Shown in pieces: positions 8,727 to 18,199 of a DNA stretch of 64,000 bases. The stretch comes from an uncultured Saprospiraceae bacterium. Its GTDB lineage: Bacteria; Bacteroidota; Bacteroidia; Chitinophagales; Saprospiraceae. A program made the translations under genes and the position numbers. How positions within the stretch are numbered: position 1 is the first letter of the stretch; the number at the start of each line of letters is the position of its first letter. The notes beneath the pieces were generated by a model, which was not told the DNA's origin, searched no databases, and was given only the letters and a program-made list of their open reading frames with translations. The stretch lies in assembly GCA_937959115.1 (NCBI GenBank), contig CALGAW010000024.1, positions 52,939 through 116,938 of the forward strand, read 5' to 3'.

Positions 8727-10232
8727 TCAGGAGGCGAAATACTGCTTCAAAAGCTCACTATAATAATCATTATTGTCAAGTTTTGATTTGAACCAAACAC
8801 TATAATCTATCAATTCATTTGATGCGATTTCTATATCAGCATGCTTAGAAGAAAATGATAAAATACTTGACTTGTTCGAGGAAAGCTTCCTACCATCTGG
8901 TGAGTTGATAAAAGTCTTTTTGAAGATATCTAAAAACTGAGATTGTTTTGTATAGGTTTCCTTTTTCAAATCAATTCTAAACTTTCTTTTTATCTCTTTA
9001 AATTTATTATTTACATATACAAAATCTCCATTGTCAGTCCTTAGGATGAGTTCGACTACTAGGATGTTAAGTTGAAGATAAGGTGAAATTTTACTAAACT
9101 CCTTTGATAAGATCACTTTAGAAAAATAATTAAAACAACTATCCATATCCTTAATATAATAATAGAGTATTGCAAGGTTTAGGTTAATTGATAACTCACT
9201 AAGCATATATTGTGGTCGAATTGACCTATTCAGCTCTTCTAGATCTTGTATTGCTAGCTGTGGAGTATTATTTAGAACATTCAAAAGCGTTTTACTCTGA
9301 TAATAAAGCCACACATACTTATTGTAATAAACAGAATCCTCTATACACTCTTTCAATTGTCTAATTGAATGTTCACACTTTTCCAATTTTTTTAATTTGC
9401 TAAAAGTATTGAACATCCAAACATGCATTTTTATCTTTTCTTCATGATTTTCTGTGGTAAATACATTAGCATTGGACAACTCCCTATAAGAAGACTCTAA
9501 AAAGGAACCAAGTTCATTATAATCTCTTTTTTGCAATAGAATATTTCGAACTACCTTGTTGATTTTTAACCTATTATCGAAAGATAAGCTTTCCTTTGAT
9601 TTAAGTTGAAATTCTTCTAACACATTTTCCAACAAATCGACTACACCTAGATCCTTCTTAGAATAGTTTGATTGATTTAATCTGTAGGTAACAGTAGCAA
9701 GTAATAAATCTATTTTTTGAATCTGTCGGTATAGAATGTGATTTTTCTCTTTTTTTCTAACATATGGGGCAGGATCTCTATCTATCAATTGATTACACAA
9801 AACAATTTGACGATCATAAATAATGTTTAACAAATCATAGCGCTGCAGCTTAATGGCAAGACCTTCACCTTCCTCGAGATAGGACATTGCAATATCAATC
9901 ATTGACCGATTGACAAAAATGTTAGATAACTCAATACAATTCAAAATTTTGTTTTCATTGATTTTACCTTTATGAAAACTTAACAAACTACTTTCAAGAT
10001 CTTCTCTTAATCGATTTTTGATCCTGTAATAACCATTCGCATTGGCCTGGTCAAAAAACAAAAGCTGTATTTCATCACTATACTCATCAACCTTGTTCTT
10101 CCTTAACTCATTAAAAAGCACTACAGTCCTCTTTTCTCCTCCTTTTTGCCTGTAATTCGAACTAAATAATTTGAAGTATCTAATTTCAGATGTCTGAAGA
10201 TTATTAATGATTTTTGTTAAAAAATGCTTCAT
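8727..10232 (-). CDS. Uncharacterised all-helical cytoplasmic protein (TPR-like)
   Basis: I do not recognise this protein. It is about 501 residues from the ATG at 10232 (a TTG lies 9 bases further upstream). It has no signal peptide or membrane segment and is rich in Lys, Glu, Asn, Leu and Ile. It looks helical throughout, with spaced aromatic and leucine patterns that resemble degenerate TPR or HEAT-type helical repeats between about residues 90 and 430. The conserved-looking N-terminus (SSNYRQKGGEKRTVVLFNEL) could be a folded head domain. It stands alone between two secreted-protein genes on the other strand. Its AT content looks somewhat higher than its neighbours'. Function unknown; a scaffold or regulatory role would be a guess. 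Confidence 0.6.
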   Translation of the reverse strand: MKHFLTKIINNLQTSEIRYFKLFSSNYRQKGGEKRTVVLFNELRKNKVDEYSDEIQLLFFDQANANGYYRIKNRLREDLESSLLSFHKGKINENKILNCIELSNIFVNRSMIDIAMSYLEEGEGLAIKLQRYDLLNIIYDRQIVLCNQLIDRDPAPYVRKKEKNHILYRQIQKIDLLLATVTYRLNQSNYSKKDLGVVDLLENVLEEFQLKSKESLSFDNRLKINKVVRNILLQKRDYNELGSFLESSYRELSNANVFTTENHEEKIKMHVWMFNTFSKLKKLEKCEHSIRQLKECIEDSVYYNKYVWLYYQSKTLLNVLNNTPQLAIQDLEELNRSIRPQYMLSELSINLNLAILYYYIKDMDSCFNYFSKVILSKEFSKISPYLQLNILVVELILRTDNGDFVYVNNKFKEIKRKFRIDLKKETYTKQSQFLDIFKKTFINSPDGRKLSSNKSSILSFSSKHADIEIASNELIDYSVWFKSKLDNNDYYSELLKQYFAS

Positions 10233-10331
10233 GGATATCAATTAAACGTGTAATATTTTGGTGATAAGTTACTTATTTTGTTGTAAACAATCCTTATTTT
10301 TAAGTACAATTGTTGATTTCTAAAGTTAAAC

Positions 10332-10339
10332 TAGGTTTG
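10332..10339 (+). promoter_or_regulatory. Bacteroidota -7 box directly before the ATG at 10345
   Basis: TAGGTTTG matches TAnnTTTG and ends five bases before the ATG. Transcription would start about at the start codon. A TTG at 10313-10315 lies 16 bases upstream. Confidence 0.4.
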
Positions 10340-10344
10340 AACTA

Positions 10345-11085
10345 ATGAAAAAATTCTCCTTCTTGTTGTTTGTTGTCCTCTTTTTTGGTGTCTCTCTAGC
10401 AGGCCAACACCAAAACATTAACTTTGATATTGAGTTCGAAATCAATAAAGATTCAATTGAGCTTGCAGATGAATTTGATATTGAAGGGGAAGTAATTAAT
10501 GTTAGCAACATTAACTTACAAGGAGATGTCTATCTCGATTTTTATGTAGGAACAAGCATTCCTCCATTGTTTTTTAATACGGTATCATTTTCTGACACCA
10601 TTCCCGTATCGGGAACGATTCAGCCTGGAGATGATGAAGATTTTGAAATCGAAGACATAAAAGCCACCGATCCACTATTTAATCTTCAGATAAATCAGCA
10701 AAACATCATAATTATTTGGCCTAGACTTGGCGCTGGAGAAAGTGGAGATTCAATTAAATTTCATATCGATACTGTATTTGTTAAACCAGATTCTTCTGTT
10801 TCAAACCAAGACTTTGAAATTCTACCCTTGAATATTCATCCTAATCCGGTAACCAACAATAATCTAACAGTAGATTTGACAGACCTTCCACTTGAGCCCT
10901 ACTACCTAACCATATGGAGTATCCTTGGGCAAAAGTTAACAAGCGATATCCCTCTGCTAGGTGGACAAATCAACCAGTTTAATACTAAGGGGCTTAATAA
11001 TGGCATCGTCATTGCGGAATTAAGCTCAAGAAAAGGAATACCAATAAAAAGAAAAAGAATTTTATTACAATCATCTAAACAGTAA
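10345..11085 (+). CDS. Small secreted T9SS protein with type A sorting domain
   Basis: A 246-residue secreted protein. Residues 1-20 form a signal peptide ending in SLAGQ. The middle 130 residues are beta-rich with a CARDB-like or Ig-like look (repeated V-N-V-S-N-I-N strands, acidic loops) and have no known catalytic motif. Residues from about 160 on form a T9SS C-terminal sorting domain (NIHPNPVTNNNL, then WSILGQKL and KRILLQ). The mature part is therefore little more than one adhesin-like domain plus the sorting signal. It may act as a surface-exposed binding module. The gene is monocistronic with a -7 box almost touching its ATG and two hairpins after it. Confidence 0.75.
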   Translation: MKKFSFLLFVVLFFGVSLAGQHQNINFDIEFEINKDSIELADEFDIEGEVINVSNINLQGDVYLDFYVGTSIPPLFFNTVSFSDTIPVSGTIQPGDDEDFEIEDIKATDPLFNLQINQQNIIIIWPRLGAGESGDSIKFHIDTVFVKPDSSVSNQDFEILPLNIHPNPVTNNNLTVDLTDLPLEPYYLTIWSILGQKLTSDIPLLGGQINQFNTKGLNNGIVIAELSSRKGIPIKRKRILLQSSKQ

Positions 11086-11112
11086 ATGTTTGTATTTTGA
11101 TACAAACATTTA
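11083..11112 (+). terminator. Perfect 13-bp hairpin that includes the stop codon
   Basis: TAAATGTTTGTAT (11083-11095) is exactly complementary to ATACAAACATTTA (11100-11112) with a 4-base loop. The TAA stop of the preceding gene is the first three bases of the stem. A second weaker hairpin (CGGTA/TACCG) follows at about 11117-11143. Confidence 0.6.
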
Positions 11113-11227
11113 TATTCGGTATTTTTTTTACAAAAAGTACCGATTTTTCTTTATGTGAGATATTTTTATTCTTAATTTTTATTAAAGATTGGAAATCACT
11201 AGGAATAAGACCTAAATTATTAAGATA

Positions 11228-11926
11228 TTGCAGAATAATAGGTTATTATATGTAACTTTTATTCCATTTAACGTCTATATTAATAGAATCGCGTCAAAAG
11301 AATCAACTTTGATAAAGAGTACTTCCAAAAAACTAAGTGATAACGAGGTAATTGACCTATACCTTGAGACTCAAAGTCAAGAGTATTTCAGTATACTGTA
11401 TGGGCGCTATTCCTCAAAAGTTTACAGTAGATGCCTATCCTTACTTAGAAACGAAGCAACTGCTGCTGATGCCTCTCAGGATGTTTTCATGAAAATATTC
11501 CTTAATCTGGCAAAGTTTAATCAAAAATCTAGATTCTCCACTTGGGTATACTCTATCACCTATAATTACTGTATAGATCATATCAGAAGAAAGAAAAAAG
11601 AAAAAACAGTGCTCACTGATGAAGATGAGCGAATAGAAGACGTGCAAGAAGAAGTCGGTGATAAAGAGCTGTTTGAAATTGAGCTAGACAGAATTAAGGA
11701 GATCATGGATAAAATCCCAGCTGAAGACAAGGCAGTACTCACTATGAAATACCAGGAAGGCCTTTCAATAAAAGATATTGGAATTGTGATCAACAAGTCC
11801 GAGAGCGCCACAAAAATGAAGCTAAAACGTGCCAAACACAAAGTTAGAACCATCTATCTCGAAAACTACTTGGACCGATATGCATCAATACTCTATGTCA
11901 CCTTTTTATTAAACTTACTCGCCTAA
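11228..11926 (+). CDS. ECF-type RNA polymerase sigma factor
   Basis: Sigma70 region 2 is seen at about residues 50-120 (LLRNEATAADASQDVF, then FSTWVYSITYNYCIDHIRRK). Region 4 lies at about 155-205 (LTMKYQEGLSIKDIG, SATKMKLKRAKHK). No region 3 is present, so it is an ECF (group 4) factor. An unusual hydrophobic tail of about 15 residues follows region 4 and might contact a membrane or partner protein. The start is doubtful: the given TTG adds about 27 residues before a second in-frame TTG at 11309, and the latter fits the family better. A 65-codon gene begins six bases after the stop, suggesting translational coupling to a possible regulator. No classical anti-sigma factor is adjacent. Confidence 0.88.
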   Translation: MQNNRLLYVTFIPFNVYINRIASKESTLIKSTSKKLSDNEVIDLYLETQSQEYFSILYGRYSSKVYSRCLSLLRNEATAADASQDVFMKIFLNLAKFNQKSRFSTWVYSITYNYCIDHIRRKKKEKTVLTDEDERIEDVQEEVGDKELFEIELDRIKEIMDKIPAEDKAVLTMKYQEGLSIKDIGIVINKSESATKMKLKRAKHKVRTIYLENYLDRYASILYVTFLLNLLA

Positions 11927-11931
11927 CAATT

Positions 11932-12129
11932 ATGTCAGAATTCAAAAAACTACCCCTCGAAAATCAAGTAGAGGCACCTCAAAGCATAAAATCTGGTGTT
12001 GGTGGAGGACTTAACTTTATACGTTTCGTATCAGAAGTCATCGACCTTTACGTGGTCAAAGGAGGCAGCTCCCTTCTTGGATTTATGTCCAATTTCGAAA
12101 TGCAGGAGCCGAAAAACGATCAAAAATAA
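11932..12129 (+). CDS. Small hypothetical protein coupled to the sigma factor
   Basis: This 65-codon gene has an ATG five bases after the sigma factor stop. The product has a charged N-terminus (MSEFKKLPLENQVEAP) and a C-terminal amphipathic or hydrophobic stretch (VSEVIDLYVVKGGSSLLGFM). I cannot name a family. The tight spacing to the sigma factor is the main evidence that it is translated. A role as a small modulator of the sigma factor is inference only. An overlapping frame at 11996-12277 is not credible. Confidence 0.5.
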   Translation: MSEFKKLPLENQVEAPQSIKSGVGGGLNFIRFVSEVIDLYVVKGGSSLLGFMSNFEMQEPKNDQK

Positions 12130-12245
12130 AAACAAAAATATAAGTTTACTTTTATGTGACTTGAGAAAATTCTTGACGTCTCAAACATATTCACTAACAA
12201 ACCTTAAAAAGTTAAGGAAAGTGCAATATGTTATCATATATATAT

Positions 12246-12253
12246 TAATTTTG
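12246..12253 (+). promoter_or_regulatory. -7 box for the MscS-like gene
   Basis: TAATTTTG matches TAnnTTTG and lies 20 bases before the ATG at 12274. No clear -33 TTTG was found. Confidence 0.4.
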
Positions 12254-12273
12254 CACAAAATAATTAGTGAATT

Positions 12274-13062
12274 ATGAAACAGTTAATTGAACAGTTTATT
12301 GCTACAATCCCTAAGTTGGTAGGTGCAATTGCCATCTTGATCATCGGATACATCATTGCAAAAGTAGTGTCTAAAATAGTCTTAAGAATCTTAGATACCA
12401 TTAAAATTGATGTCGTCGCTGACAAGCTGCATGAAATTGAAATAGTTGATAAGTCAAACGTTAAAATTGTCCCTAGCAAGATACTTTCTAAACTGACTTA
12501 CTACGTCATCTTATTCATATTTTTAATTGCTTCTGCTGATTTCCTAGGAATGGAAGTCGTATCCGAGTTAATAAGCAGTATAGTCGCCTACTTACCCAAA
12601 GTCCTTTCGGCTGCAGTGGTCTTAGCTGTAGGTATTTTTATTGCAGATATGATTAAACAAGGAGTTCGTAGTGCTTGCCAAGCTATTAATATGCCAGCAG
12701 CAAGTGTAGTGAGCTCACTCGTGTTTTACTTTATCCTGATCAATGTATTGATGATGGCCATGAATCAAGCCGAAATTAATACAGAGTTTCTAAAATCTAA
12801 TTTATCACTTATTCTTGGAGGAATTATTTTCGCTTTTGCCCTTGGATATGGAATCGCTTCCAAAGAGATGATGGCTAACATCTTAGGCGGGCTCTACAGT
12901 AAAAATAAATTTGAAATAGGTAACGAAATAAAAGTAAAAGACGTTAAAGGCACAGTTATTGCAAAGGACAGTTCTTCGATTACCATTCAGACTCCAAACA
13001 GTAAGGTAATTGTTCCAATGGGAATATTGACAAAAGAGTCGGTAGAAAAATTTGACAATTAA
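12274..13062 (+). CDS. Small-conductance mechanosensitive channel-like protein (TM-helix family)
   Basis: A 262-residue inner-membrane protein with four hydrophobic helices in two related pairs (about 12-40, 70-95, 105-130, 145-200). Each pair begins with an amphipathic stretch of the conserved TM-helix repeat known from MscS-related channels. The C-terminal 50 residues (GNEIKVKDVKGTVIAKDSSSITI) form the short beta domain that follows the pore helix in MscS. It is shorter than E. coli MscS at its C-terminus, ending just after the beta domain. Likely role: osmotic pressure release or a small solute or ion pore. It has its own putative promoter and is not part of the sigma operon. Confidence 0.8.
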   Translation: MKQLIEQFIATIPKLVGAIAILIIGYIIAKVVSKIVLRILDTIKIDVVADKLHEIEIVDKSNVKIVPSKILSKLTYYVILFIFLIASADFLGMEVVSELISSIVAYLPKVLSAAVVLAVGIFIADMIKQGVRSACQAINMPAASVVSSLVFYFILINVLMMAMNQAEINTEFLKSNLSLILGGIIFAFALGYGIASKEMMANILGGLYSKNKFEIGNEIKVKDVKGTVIAKDSSSITIQTPNSKVIVPMGILTKESVEKFDN

Positions 13063-13174
13063 TAATTTTAATATACTAATTGTTGAAACAATAAACACAT
13101 ATTTATAGTATACATTGAAATGAGGGAATATATATTCTACCCTAAACCTATTTTTTAAAACGAAATCAAAAAAA

Positions 13175-14287
13175 ATGACAAAGAAAATTTTAATTTTCAC
13201 ATTCATGTTCTTGTTTGTAACTGGCTTATTTGCACAAGGTCAAGAAGATGAATTAAGAAACAAACAATCTCTTGCGAAAACGGCTGAAGGTGTTCCTGAA
13301 GGTTGGACAACTGGAGGAAACTTCGGTCTAAACTTAGATCAGCTTCTAGTAATTCAGCCTCGTTCTGGTGCGGGTGACAACAAATTGTCATTCGGTGGAC
13401 TAGGACAATTGTTTGGTATCTACAAAAGTGGAAAGTTAGTTTGGGATAACACATTCAAACTTCAAGAAGGCTTCCAACGTGTTGGTAAAAGCTCAAGAGG
13501 AAAACCGTTTGAAAAAACATTAGATCTACTTGAAATTTACACAAAACCTGGCTACGCACTTACAAATGATGAGAAATGGTATGTTGCAGTGAACGCTGGT
13601 CTTCAGTCTCAACTGTTGAAAACGTACCCAGGAAACTTTTTAAAAGGTGAATCATTCACTGGAGTTGTTGATACTTCTGGAAATCCAGTTTATACAGACC
13701 TTGATCCTATTTCACAGTTTATGTCTCCTGGTAACATCGTACTAGAACCTGGTATCGAGTATAAGCCTAATGCGAAATTCTCTGCTTTATTCTCACCTGC
13801 AGCCATCCGATTGACAATGGTTATGAATGATGTCATCGCTGACGATCCTTTGTTTGACGATACTGGTGCGTTCTTAGGTTCTAGACACGGTAACCCAATG
13901 GTTTACGATTCTACTGGAGTTGTTAGCTACGAAAACACTGACTTTCAAATGGGTGCTGCACTAAGAGCCTTGTACCAAGACAAATTTTTGGATGGTAGAG
14001 TTTCATTCTCTACTACTCTTTATAGTTTCTACAACTACTTAGGTGGAAAGAATGGACAGAAAAACCTTCCAATATTTGAATGGACAACTAGTACAGGTTT
14101 CGAAATCTGGAAAGGTATTGGTGTTGCAATTAACACTGGACTTTACTACGATTACCTAAAACCAGTTCAAGCGGATTGGGACTCAGAAACTGGTTACCAA
14201 ACTTCTAAAAGAGGTGCTATGTTCACTGAACAAATCCTGTTAACTTACTCTAAGAACTTCGGTTCCGAGCGTAAAGCTGACAAATAA
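13175..14287 (+). CDS. DUF3078 family secreted/outer membrane protein
   Basis: A signal peptide of about 20 residues (ending GLFAQG) precedes a beta-strand-rich body. The segment WTTGGNFGLNLDQLL and the alternating aromatic strands (LVWDNTFKLQEGF) are typical of DUF3078, a Bacteroidota family predicted to form an outer-membrane barrel. The length of 370 residues is normal and the last residues alternate hydrophobic and polar without a T9SS sorting domain. Its codon use (GGT, CGT, AAC, TTC enriched) looks like that of a highly expressed gene compared with neighbours. Function of the family is not established. A terminator follows. Confidence 0.8.
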   Translation: MTKKILIFTFMFLFVTGLFAQGQEDELRNKQSLAKTAEGVPEGWTTGGNFGLNLDQLLVIQPRSGAGDNKLSFGGLGQLFGIYKSGKLVWDNTFKLQEGFQRVGKSSRGKPFEKTLDLLEIYTKPGYALTNDEKWYVAVNAGLQSQLLKTYPGNFLKGESFTGVVDTSGNPVYTDLDPISQFMSPGNIVLEPGIEYKPNAKFSALFSPAAIRLTMVMNDVIADDPLFDDTGAFLGSRHGNPMVYDSTGVVSYENTDFQMGAALRALYQDKFLDGRVSFSTTLYSFYNYLGGKNGQKNLPIFEWTTSTGFEIWKGIGVAINTGLYYDYLKPVQADWDSETGYQTSKRGAMFTEQILLTYSKNFGSERKADK

Positions 14288-14316
14288 ATAATTTTTTACA
14301 CTACTCTACAACAGCG

Positions 14317-14346
14317 AAAAGCCTGTCCTCATTGGATGGGCTTTTT
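14317..14346 (+). terminator. Intrinsic terminator after the DUF3078 gene
   Basis: AAAAGCC pairs with GGCTTTTT about 16 bases later and is followed by T-rich sequence. Confidence 0.65.
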
Positions 14347-14589
14347 GTGTTTAACGAATGTAGGGGAAATTCGTGAATTGCCCCTACATTCGTCTCCCTA
14401 CCTCTTTCAATTTAAACAGACATTTTCAATTATCAATTTTCAATTACTAAATTAGTTACCTTATCTTGCGACATCTTATTATTAATTGATCAGTAACAGC
14501 GACTTGAGCACAGCAATACCCAAATCTCAATACCTGAAAAGTGATCAGTCAACAGAACACCAGGAATCCGTTCCGCTTAATAGATTAGC

Positions 14590-17367
14590 ATGTCAGAAAA
14601 CAAAAAACTGTTCTTACTTGATGGCCACGCGCTTATTTATCGCGCTCACTTTGCATTTATCAGCAGACCTCTACTTAACTCCAAAGGATTTAACGTAGGC
14701 GCCATTACTGGCTTTGTCAGAACCCTATGGGAGGTCATCTCCAAGCAGCAACCGACTCATATCGCTGTCGCTTTTGACTTGTCTGGTCCTACATTCCGAC
14801 ATGAGATGTACGAACCCTACAAAGCAAACAGAGATGCCCAACCAGAAGACATCCGTGCAGCATTTCCTTTCGTCAAACAGATCATCAAGGGGTTTAACAT
14901 CCCAATCATCACCAAAGAAAACTATGAAGCGGATGACGTCATCGGAACGCTTGCAAAACTCGCAGAAAAAGAAGGATTTGAAGTCTATATGATGACGCCT
15001 GATAAGGATTATGCACAACTTTGTACAGATAAAATTAAAATGTACAAGCCTGCTAGATCTGGAAACCAGCCTGAAGTCCTCGATGGAAAAGCCATTTGCG
15101 AAAAATGGGGCATCAAACGCGTAGAACAAGTCATCGACGTACTAGGACTACAAGGAGACAGCGTTGACAACATCCCTGGTGTACCAGGCATCGGCCCAAA
15201 AACAGCCACAAAGTTGCTCGCACTCTACGATTCCGTTGAAGGCATCATCGAAAACGCTGATAAACTCAAAGGCAAACAAAGGGAAAATGTAGAAACCTAC
15301 GCCGATCAAGCACTTCTTTCTAAAAAACTAGCTACCATCATCACAGACGTTCCGGTCACGTTCGATGCTGAAGAATTTAAGCTGGTAGAAATGAATAAGG
15401 AAGTCCTTACTCCAATCTTTAAAGAGTTAGAGTTTAGAGCACTCTCTAGACAGATCCTAGACATTCATGAAGACGATGGAGGGCAGAAAGACCTATTCGG
15501 TAATTCGGTAACCATCGTCAAGTCAAAAACGAAAAAATCAATCGTCGGAGATAAGAACATTAGAAATACACCGCACGAATACTTACTAGTAGATACCAAG
15601 GAGAAACGAGCGGAACTTATCAAACTGCTCAGCAAACAAAAAGAATTTTGCTTTGATACAGAAACGACAGGCATCGATGCAAATAATGCAGAGCTCGTTG
15701 GAATTGCCTTCACTACAGAAGCACACAAAGCACATTATGTCAATGTACCCCGTGATCAGGAAGAAACAAAAGCTATCCTCCACGAATTTAAAGCAGTTTT
15801 AGAGCATCCTGACATCCGAAAAATCGGGCAAAACCTCAAATATGACATCACGATCCTCAAATGGTATGGAATTGATGTCGCTGGTGTCATCTTTGACACC
15901 ATGGTAGCACACTACTTGTGTGAACCCGAGTTGAGACATGGGCTCAATTTCCTAGCAGAATCCTACCTTGACTATTCTCCAGTTTCGATTGAAACCATTA
16001 TTGGCAAAAAGGGGAAGCTCCAGCTGAATATGCGAGACGCCAATATCGAAAAAATCAAAGAATATGCAGGTGAAGACTCTGACATCACCTATCAGCTGAA
16101 AGCGCACATGGAGAAATCGCTCAAAGAAGCAAATCTGGAAAAACTGTACTACGAAATGGAGGCGCCACTAATCAACGTGCTTGTAGATATGGAATATGAA
16201 GGCATCAACCTAAATTCCGAGTTCCTAGACTCTTATTCCGTTCAGTTAGCTGAAGAAATCAAGGAGGCAGAGGCAACAATATATGAGGAGGCAGAAGTAA
16301 AATTCAACATCGCTTCGCCACGGCAAGTAGGAGAAATCTTGTTTGATAAAATGAAAATCCCCTACCGTTGGAGAAAAACAAAATCAGGCCAATATTCAAC
16401 AGATGAAACGAAGCTTACAGAACTTGCAGAAAAACATCCATTTGTAGCTAAAATCCTGAAATTCCGTGGACTTTCAAAACTGAAATCAACTTATGTAGAT
16501 GCTTTGCCAAAGCAAGTAAATCCAAAGACAAACCGGATCCACAGCTCATTTAACCAAGCATTAGCAGCAACTGGGCGTCTAAGTTCTAACAATCCAAACC
16601 TTCAAAATATCCCAATTAAAACGGAAGCGGGTCGTGAAGTTAGAAAAGCCTTCATTCCTAGAGACAATGACCATGTTTTGCTAGCAGCCGATTATTCTCA
16701 GATCGAGTTGCGTATTATTGCAGAAATCAGCAAAGATGAGGCAATGCTTGAAGCCTTTCAGAAGGGACAAGACATTCACCGAGCTACAGCAGCTAGGGTT
16801 TATCAAGTAGACTATGATGCTGTAACAAAAGACCAGCGACGGAACGCCAAAACAGTTAACTTTTCAATTATTTATGGCGCAGGATCCACCAACCTCTCCA
16901 AGCAGTTGGGAATTAAACGTAAGGAAGCCAAGGAGCTAATTGAGCAGTACTTCATACAATATGGTGGCTTAAAAAGCTATATGGACAACACCGTTAACAT
17001 GGCACGTGAAAACGGCTATGTCTCCACGTTGATGGGGCGCCGTCGTGTACTCAGAGACATCAACTCTGCCAATGGTTTTATTCGAAGTAATGCTGAGCGG
17101 GTAGCCATCAACACACCGATCCAAGGTACCGCAGCGGATATGATTAAAATGGCGATGATCAAAACGCATAAAGCATTGACCGAAGGCAATTTTGCGACTA
17201 AAATGATTTTGCAGGTGCATGATGAACTCGTCTTTGATGTCCCAAAGATCGAGCTAGAAACAGTAAAACCGATCATTGAAACCAATATGACGAATGCTAT
17301 TACCGGATTGAGCGTCCCGATTATTGTTGGAATGGACGTAGGAGCTAATTGGCTGGAAGCGCATTAA
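14590..17367 (+). CDS. polA: DNA polymerase I
   Basis: A 925-residue family A polymerase with all three activities. Residues 1-290 are the 5' nuclease (LLDGHALIYRAHF at the N-terminus and the helix-3-turn region GVPGIGPKTA). About 335-520 is a 3'-5' exonuclease that keeps Asp356 and Glu358 in FDTETTG, so proofreading is probably active. About 540-925 is the polymerase: motif A DYSQIELRI (Asp701), motif B RRNAKTVNFSIIYGAG and motif C QVHDELVFD (His877-Asp878-Glu879). Its role is Okazaki fragment processing and gap repair. ATG start; TAGATTAG one base upstream resembles a -7 box but is probably fortuitous. Monocistronic. Confidence 0.98.
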   Translation: MSENKKLFLLDGHALIYRAHFAFISRPLLNSKGFNVGAITGFVRTLWEVISKQQPTHIAVAFDLSGPTFRHEMYEPYKANRDAQPEDIRAAFPFVKQIIKGFNIPIITKENYEADDVIGTLAKLAEKEGFEVYMMTPDKDYAQLCTDKIKMYKPARSGNQPEVLDGKAICEKWGIKRVEQVIDVLGLQGDSVDNIPGVPGIGPKTATKLLALYDSVEGIIENADKLKGKQRENVETYADQALLSKKLATIITDVPVTFDAEEFKLVEMNKEVLTPIFKELEFRALSRQILDIHEDDGGQKDLFGNSVTIVKSKTKKSIVGDKNIRNTPHEYLLVDTKEKRAELIKLLSKQKEFCFDTETTGIDANNAELVGIAFTTEAHKAHYVNVPRDQEETKAILHEFKAVLEHPDIRKIGQNLKYDITILKWYGIDVAGVIFDTMVAHYLCEPELRHGLNFLAESYLDYSPVSIETIIGKKGKLQLNMRDANIEKIKEYAGEDSDITYQLKAHMEKSLKEANLEKLYYEMEAPLINVLVDMEYEGINLNSEFLDSYSVQLAEEIKEAEATIYEEAEVKFNIASPRQVGEILFDKMKIPYRWRKTKSGQYSTDETKLTELAEKHPFVAKILKFRGLSKLKSTYVDALPKQVNPKTNRIHSSFNQALAATGRLSSNNPNLQNIPIKTEAGREVRKAFIPRDNDHVLLAADYSQIELRIIAEISKDEAMLEAFQKGQDIHRATAARVYQVDYDAVTKDQRRNAKTVNFSIIYGAGSTNLSKQLGIKRKEAKELIEQYFIQYGGLKSYMDNTVNMARENGYVSTLMGRRRVLRDINSANGFIRSNAERVAINTPIQGTAADMIKMAMIKTHKALTEGNFATKMILQVHDELVFDVPKIELETVKPIIETNMTNAITGLSVPIIVGMDVGANWLEAH

Positions 17368-17401
17368 ACTTTGAAAATTTATTTTCTATAAAATAGTTTA
17401 G

Positions 17402-17409
17402 TAGATTTG
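17402..17409 (+). promoter_or_regulatory. -7 box upstream of the hydroxylase-like gene
   Basis: TAGATTTG matches TAnnTTTG, 60 bases before the ATG at 17470. A TTTG at 17370-17373 is too far upstream (28 bases) to be a confident -33 partner. Confidence 0.35.
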
Positions 17410-17469
17410 CACCTCAATTGACCATAAAGTGAATAATTACAGAATAGTTCATTAATACGCAGTGAAAAA

Positions 17470-18168
17470 ATGGAAGTCAATAGGAATATACTTGCTTTTT
17501 TATTCATTCAATATACCAAGAAAATTTACGCAGCAGCAACAAATGGAACGACTGCATTTCCTGATATAAACACCTATTTCCCAGACCATAAAATTCTAGA
17601 AGAAAATTGGGAAATGATTCGTGATGAAGTACTTCAAATACTGGAGAAAAACAAAGTCCCTCAATTCCATGAAATCGATCGTGGACAGGAATTTATTTCT
17701 AACAGAGATGATAAAGCTTGGAAGCTCCTAGTCTTAAAAGTATATGGCATGTGGATCCAAAGCAATGCGGATAAGTGTCCCAAAACATGCGCGTTGCTAA
17801 AAAACATGAAACAAGTTAAAACCATCAATTTCTCCATACTTGCTCCTGGCAAATACATACCACCGCACGAGGGCCCGTACAAAGGGATCCTCCGATATCA
17901 GCTCCCGCTTGAAGTACCTAAGGGAGAATGTTACATCATTGTAGACGGCAAACAGTTTTCTTGGGAAGAAGGTAAAAGCGCCTTTTTCGATGACACCTTC
18001 ACCCATGAAGTCCATAACAATACGAACCAACGCCGAATCGCATTGTTGCTTGACATTAAACGAAATGATGGCCTAGGATTCTTCATGCGCATTTTTGATT
18101 GGTTGATCTACAAAACATTTCAAACCGTCATCTTTCTTGGTGGTGGCCTTAGGAAAAGTAAAATTTAA
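17470..18168 (+). CDS. Aspartyl/asparaginyl beta-hydroxylase domain protein
   Basis: This 232-residue protein matches the Fe(II)/2-oxoglutarate-dependent Asp/Asn beta-hydroxylase fold. The first metal histidine lies in IPPHEGPYKG, followed by the RYQLPLEVP strand. The distal histidine lies in DDTFTHEVHNNTNQRR, where the arginines that bind 2-oxoglutarate are also expected. The N-terminal 80 residues are helical and include a YTKKIY basic patch. The C-terminus has a hydrophobic segment that may associate with membranes. Bacterial members have been linked to lipid A or protein hydroxylation, but the substrate here is unknown. Monocistronic. Confidence 0.8.
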   Translation: MEVNRNILAFLFIQYTKKIYAAATNGTTAFPDINTYFPDHKILEENWEMIRDEVLQILEKNKVPQFHEIDRGQEFISNRDDKAWKLLVLKVYGMWIQSNADKCPKTCALLKNMKQVKTINFSILAPGKYIPPHEGPYKGILRYQLPLEVPKGECYIIVDGKQFSWEEGKSAFFDDTFTHEVHNNTNQRRIALLLDIKRNDGLGFFMRIFDWLIYKTFQTVIFLGGGLRKSKI

Positions 18169-18199
18169 TCCCAGATTATTTTAAGCTAAACAACCATTA

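Noticed and set aside
11996..12277. 93-codon frame overlapping the small sigma-linked gene
   Set aside because: Overlaps the better-placed 65-codon gene and runs through intergenic AT-rich DNA into the channel gene start.
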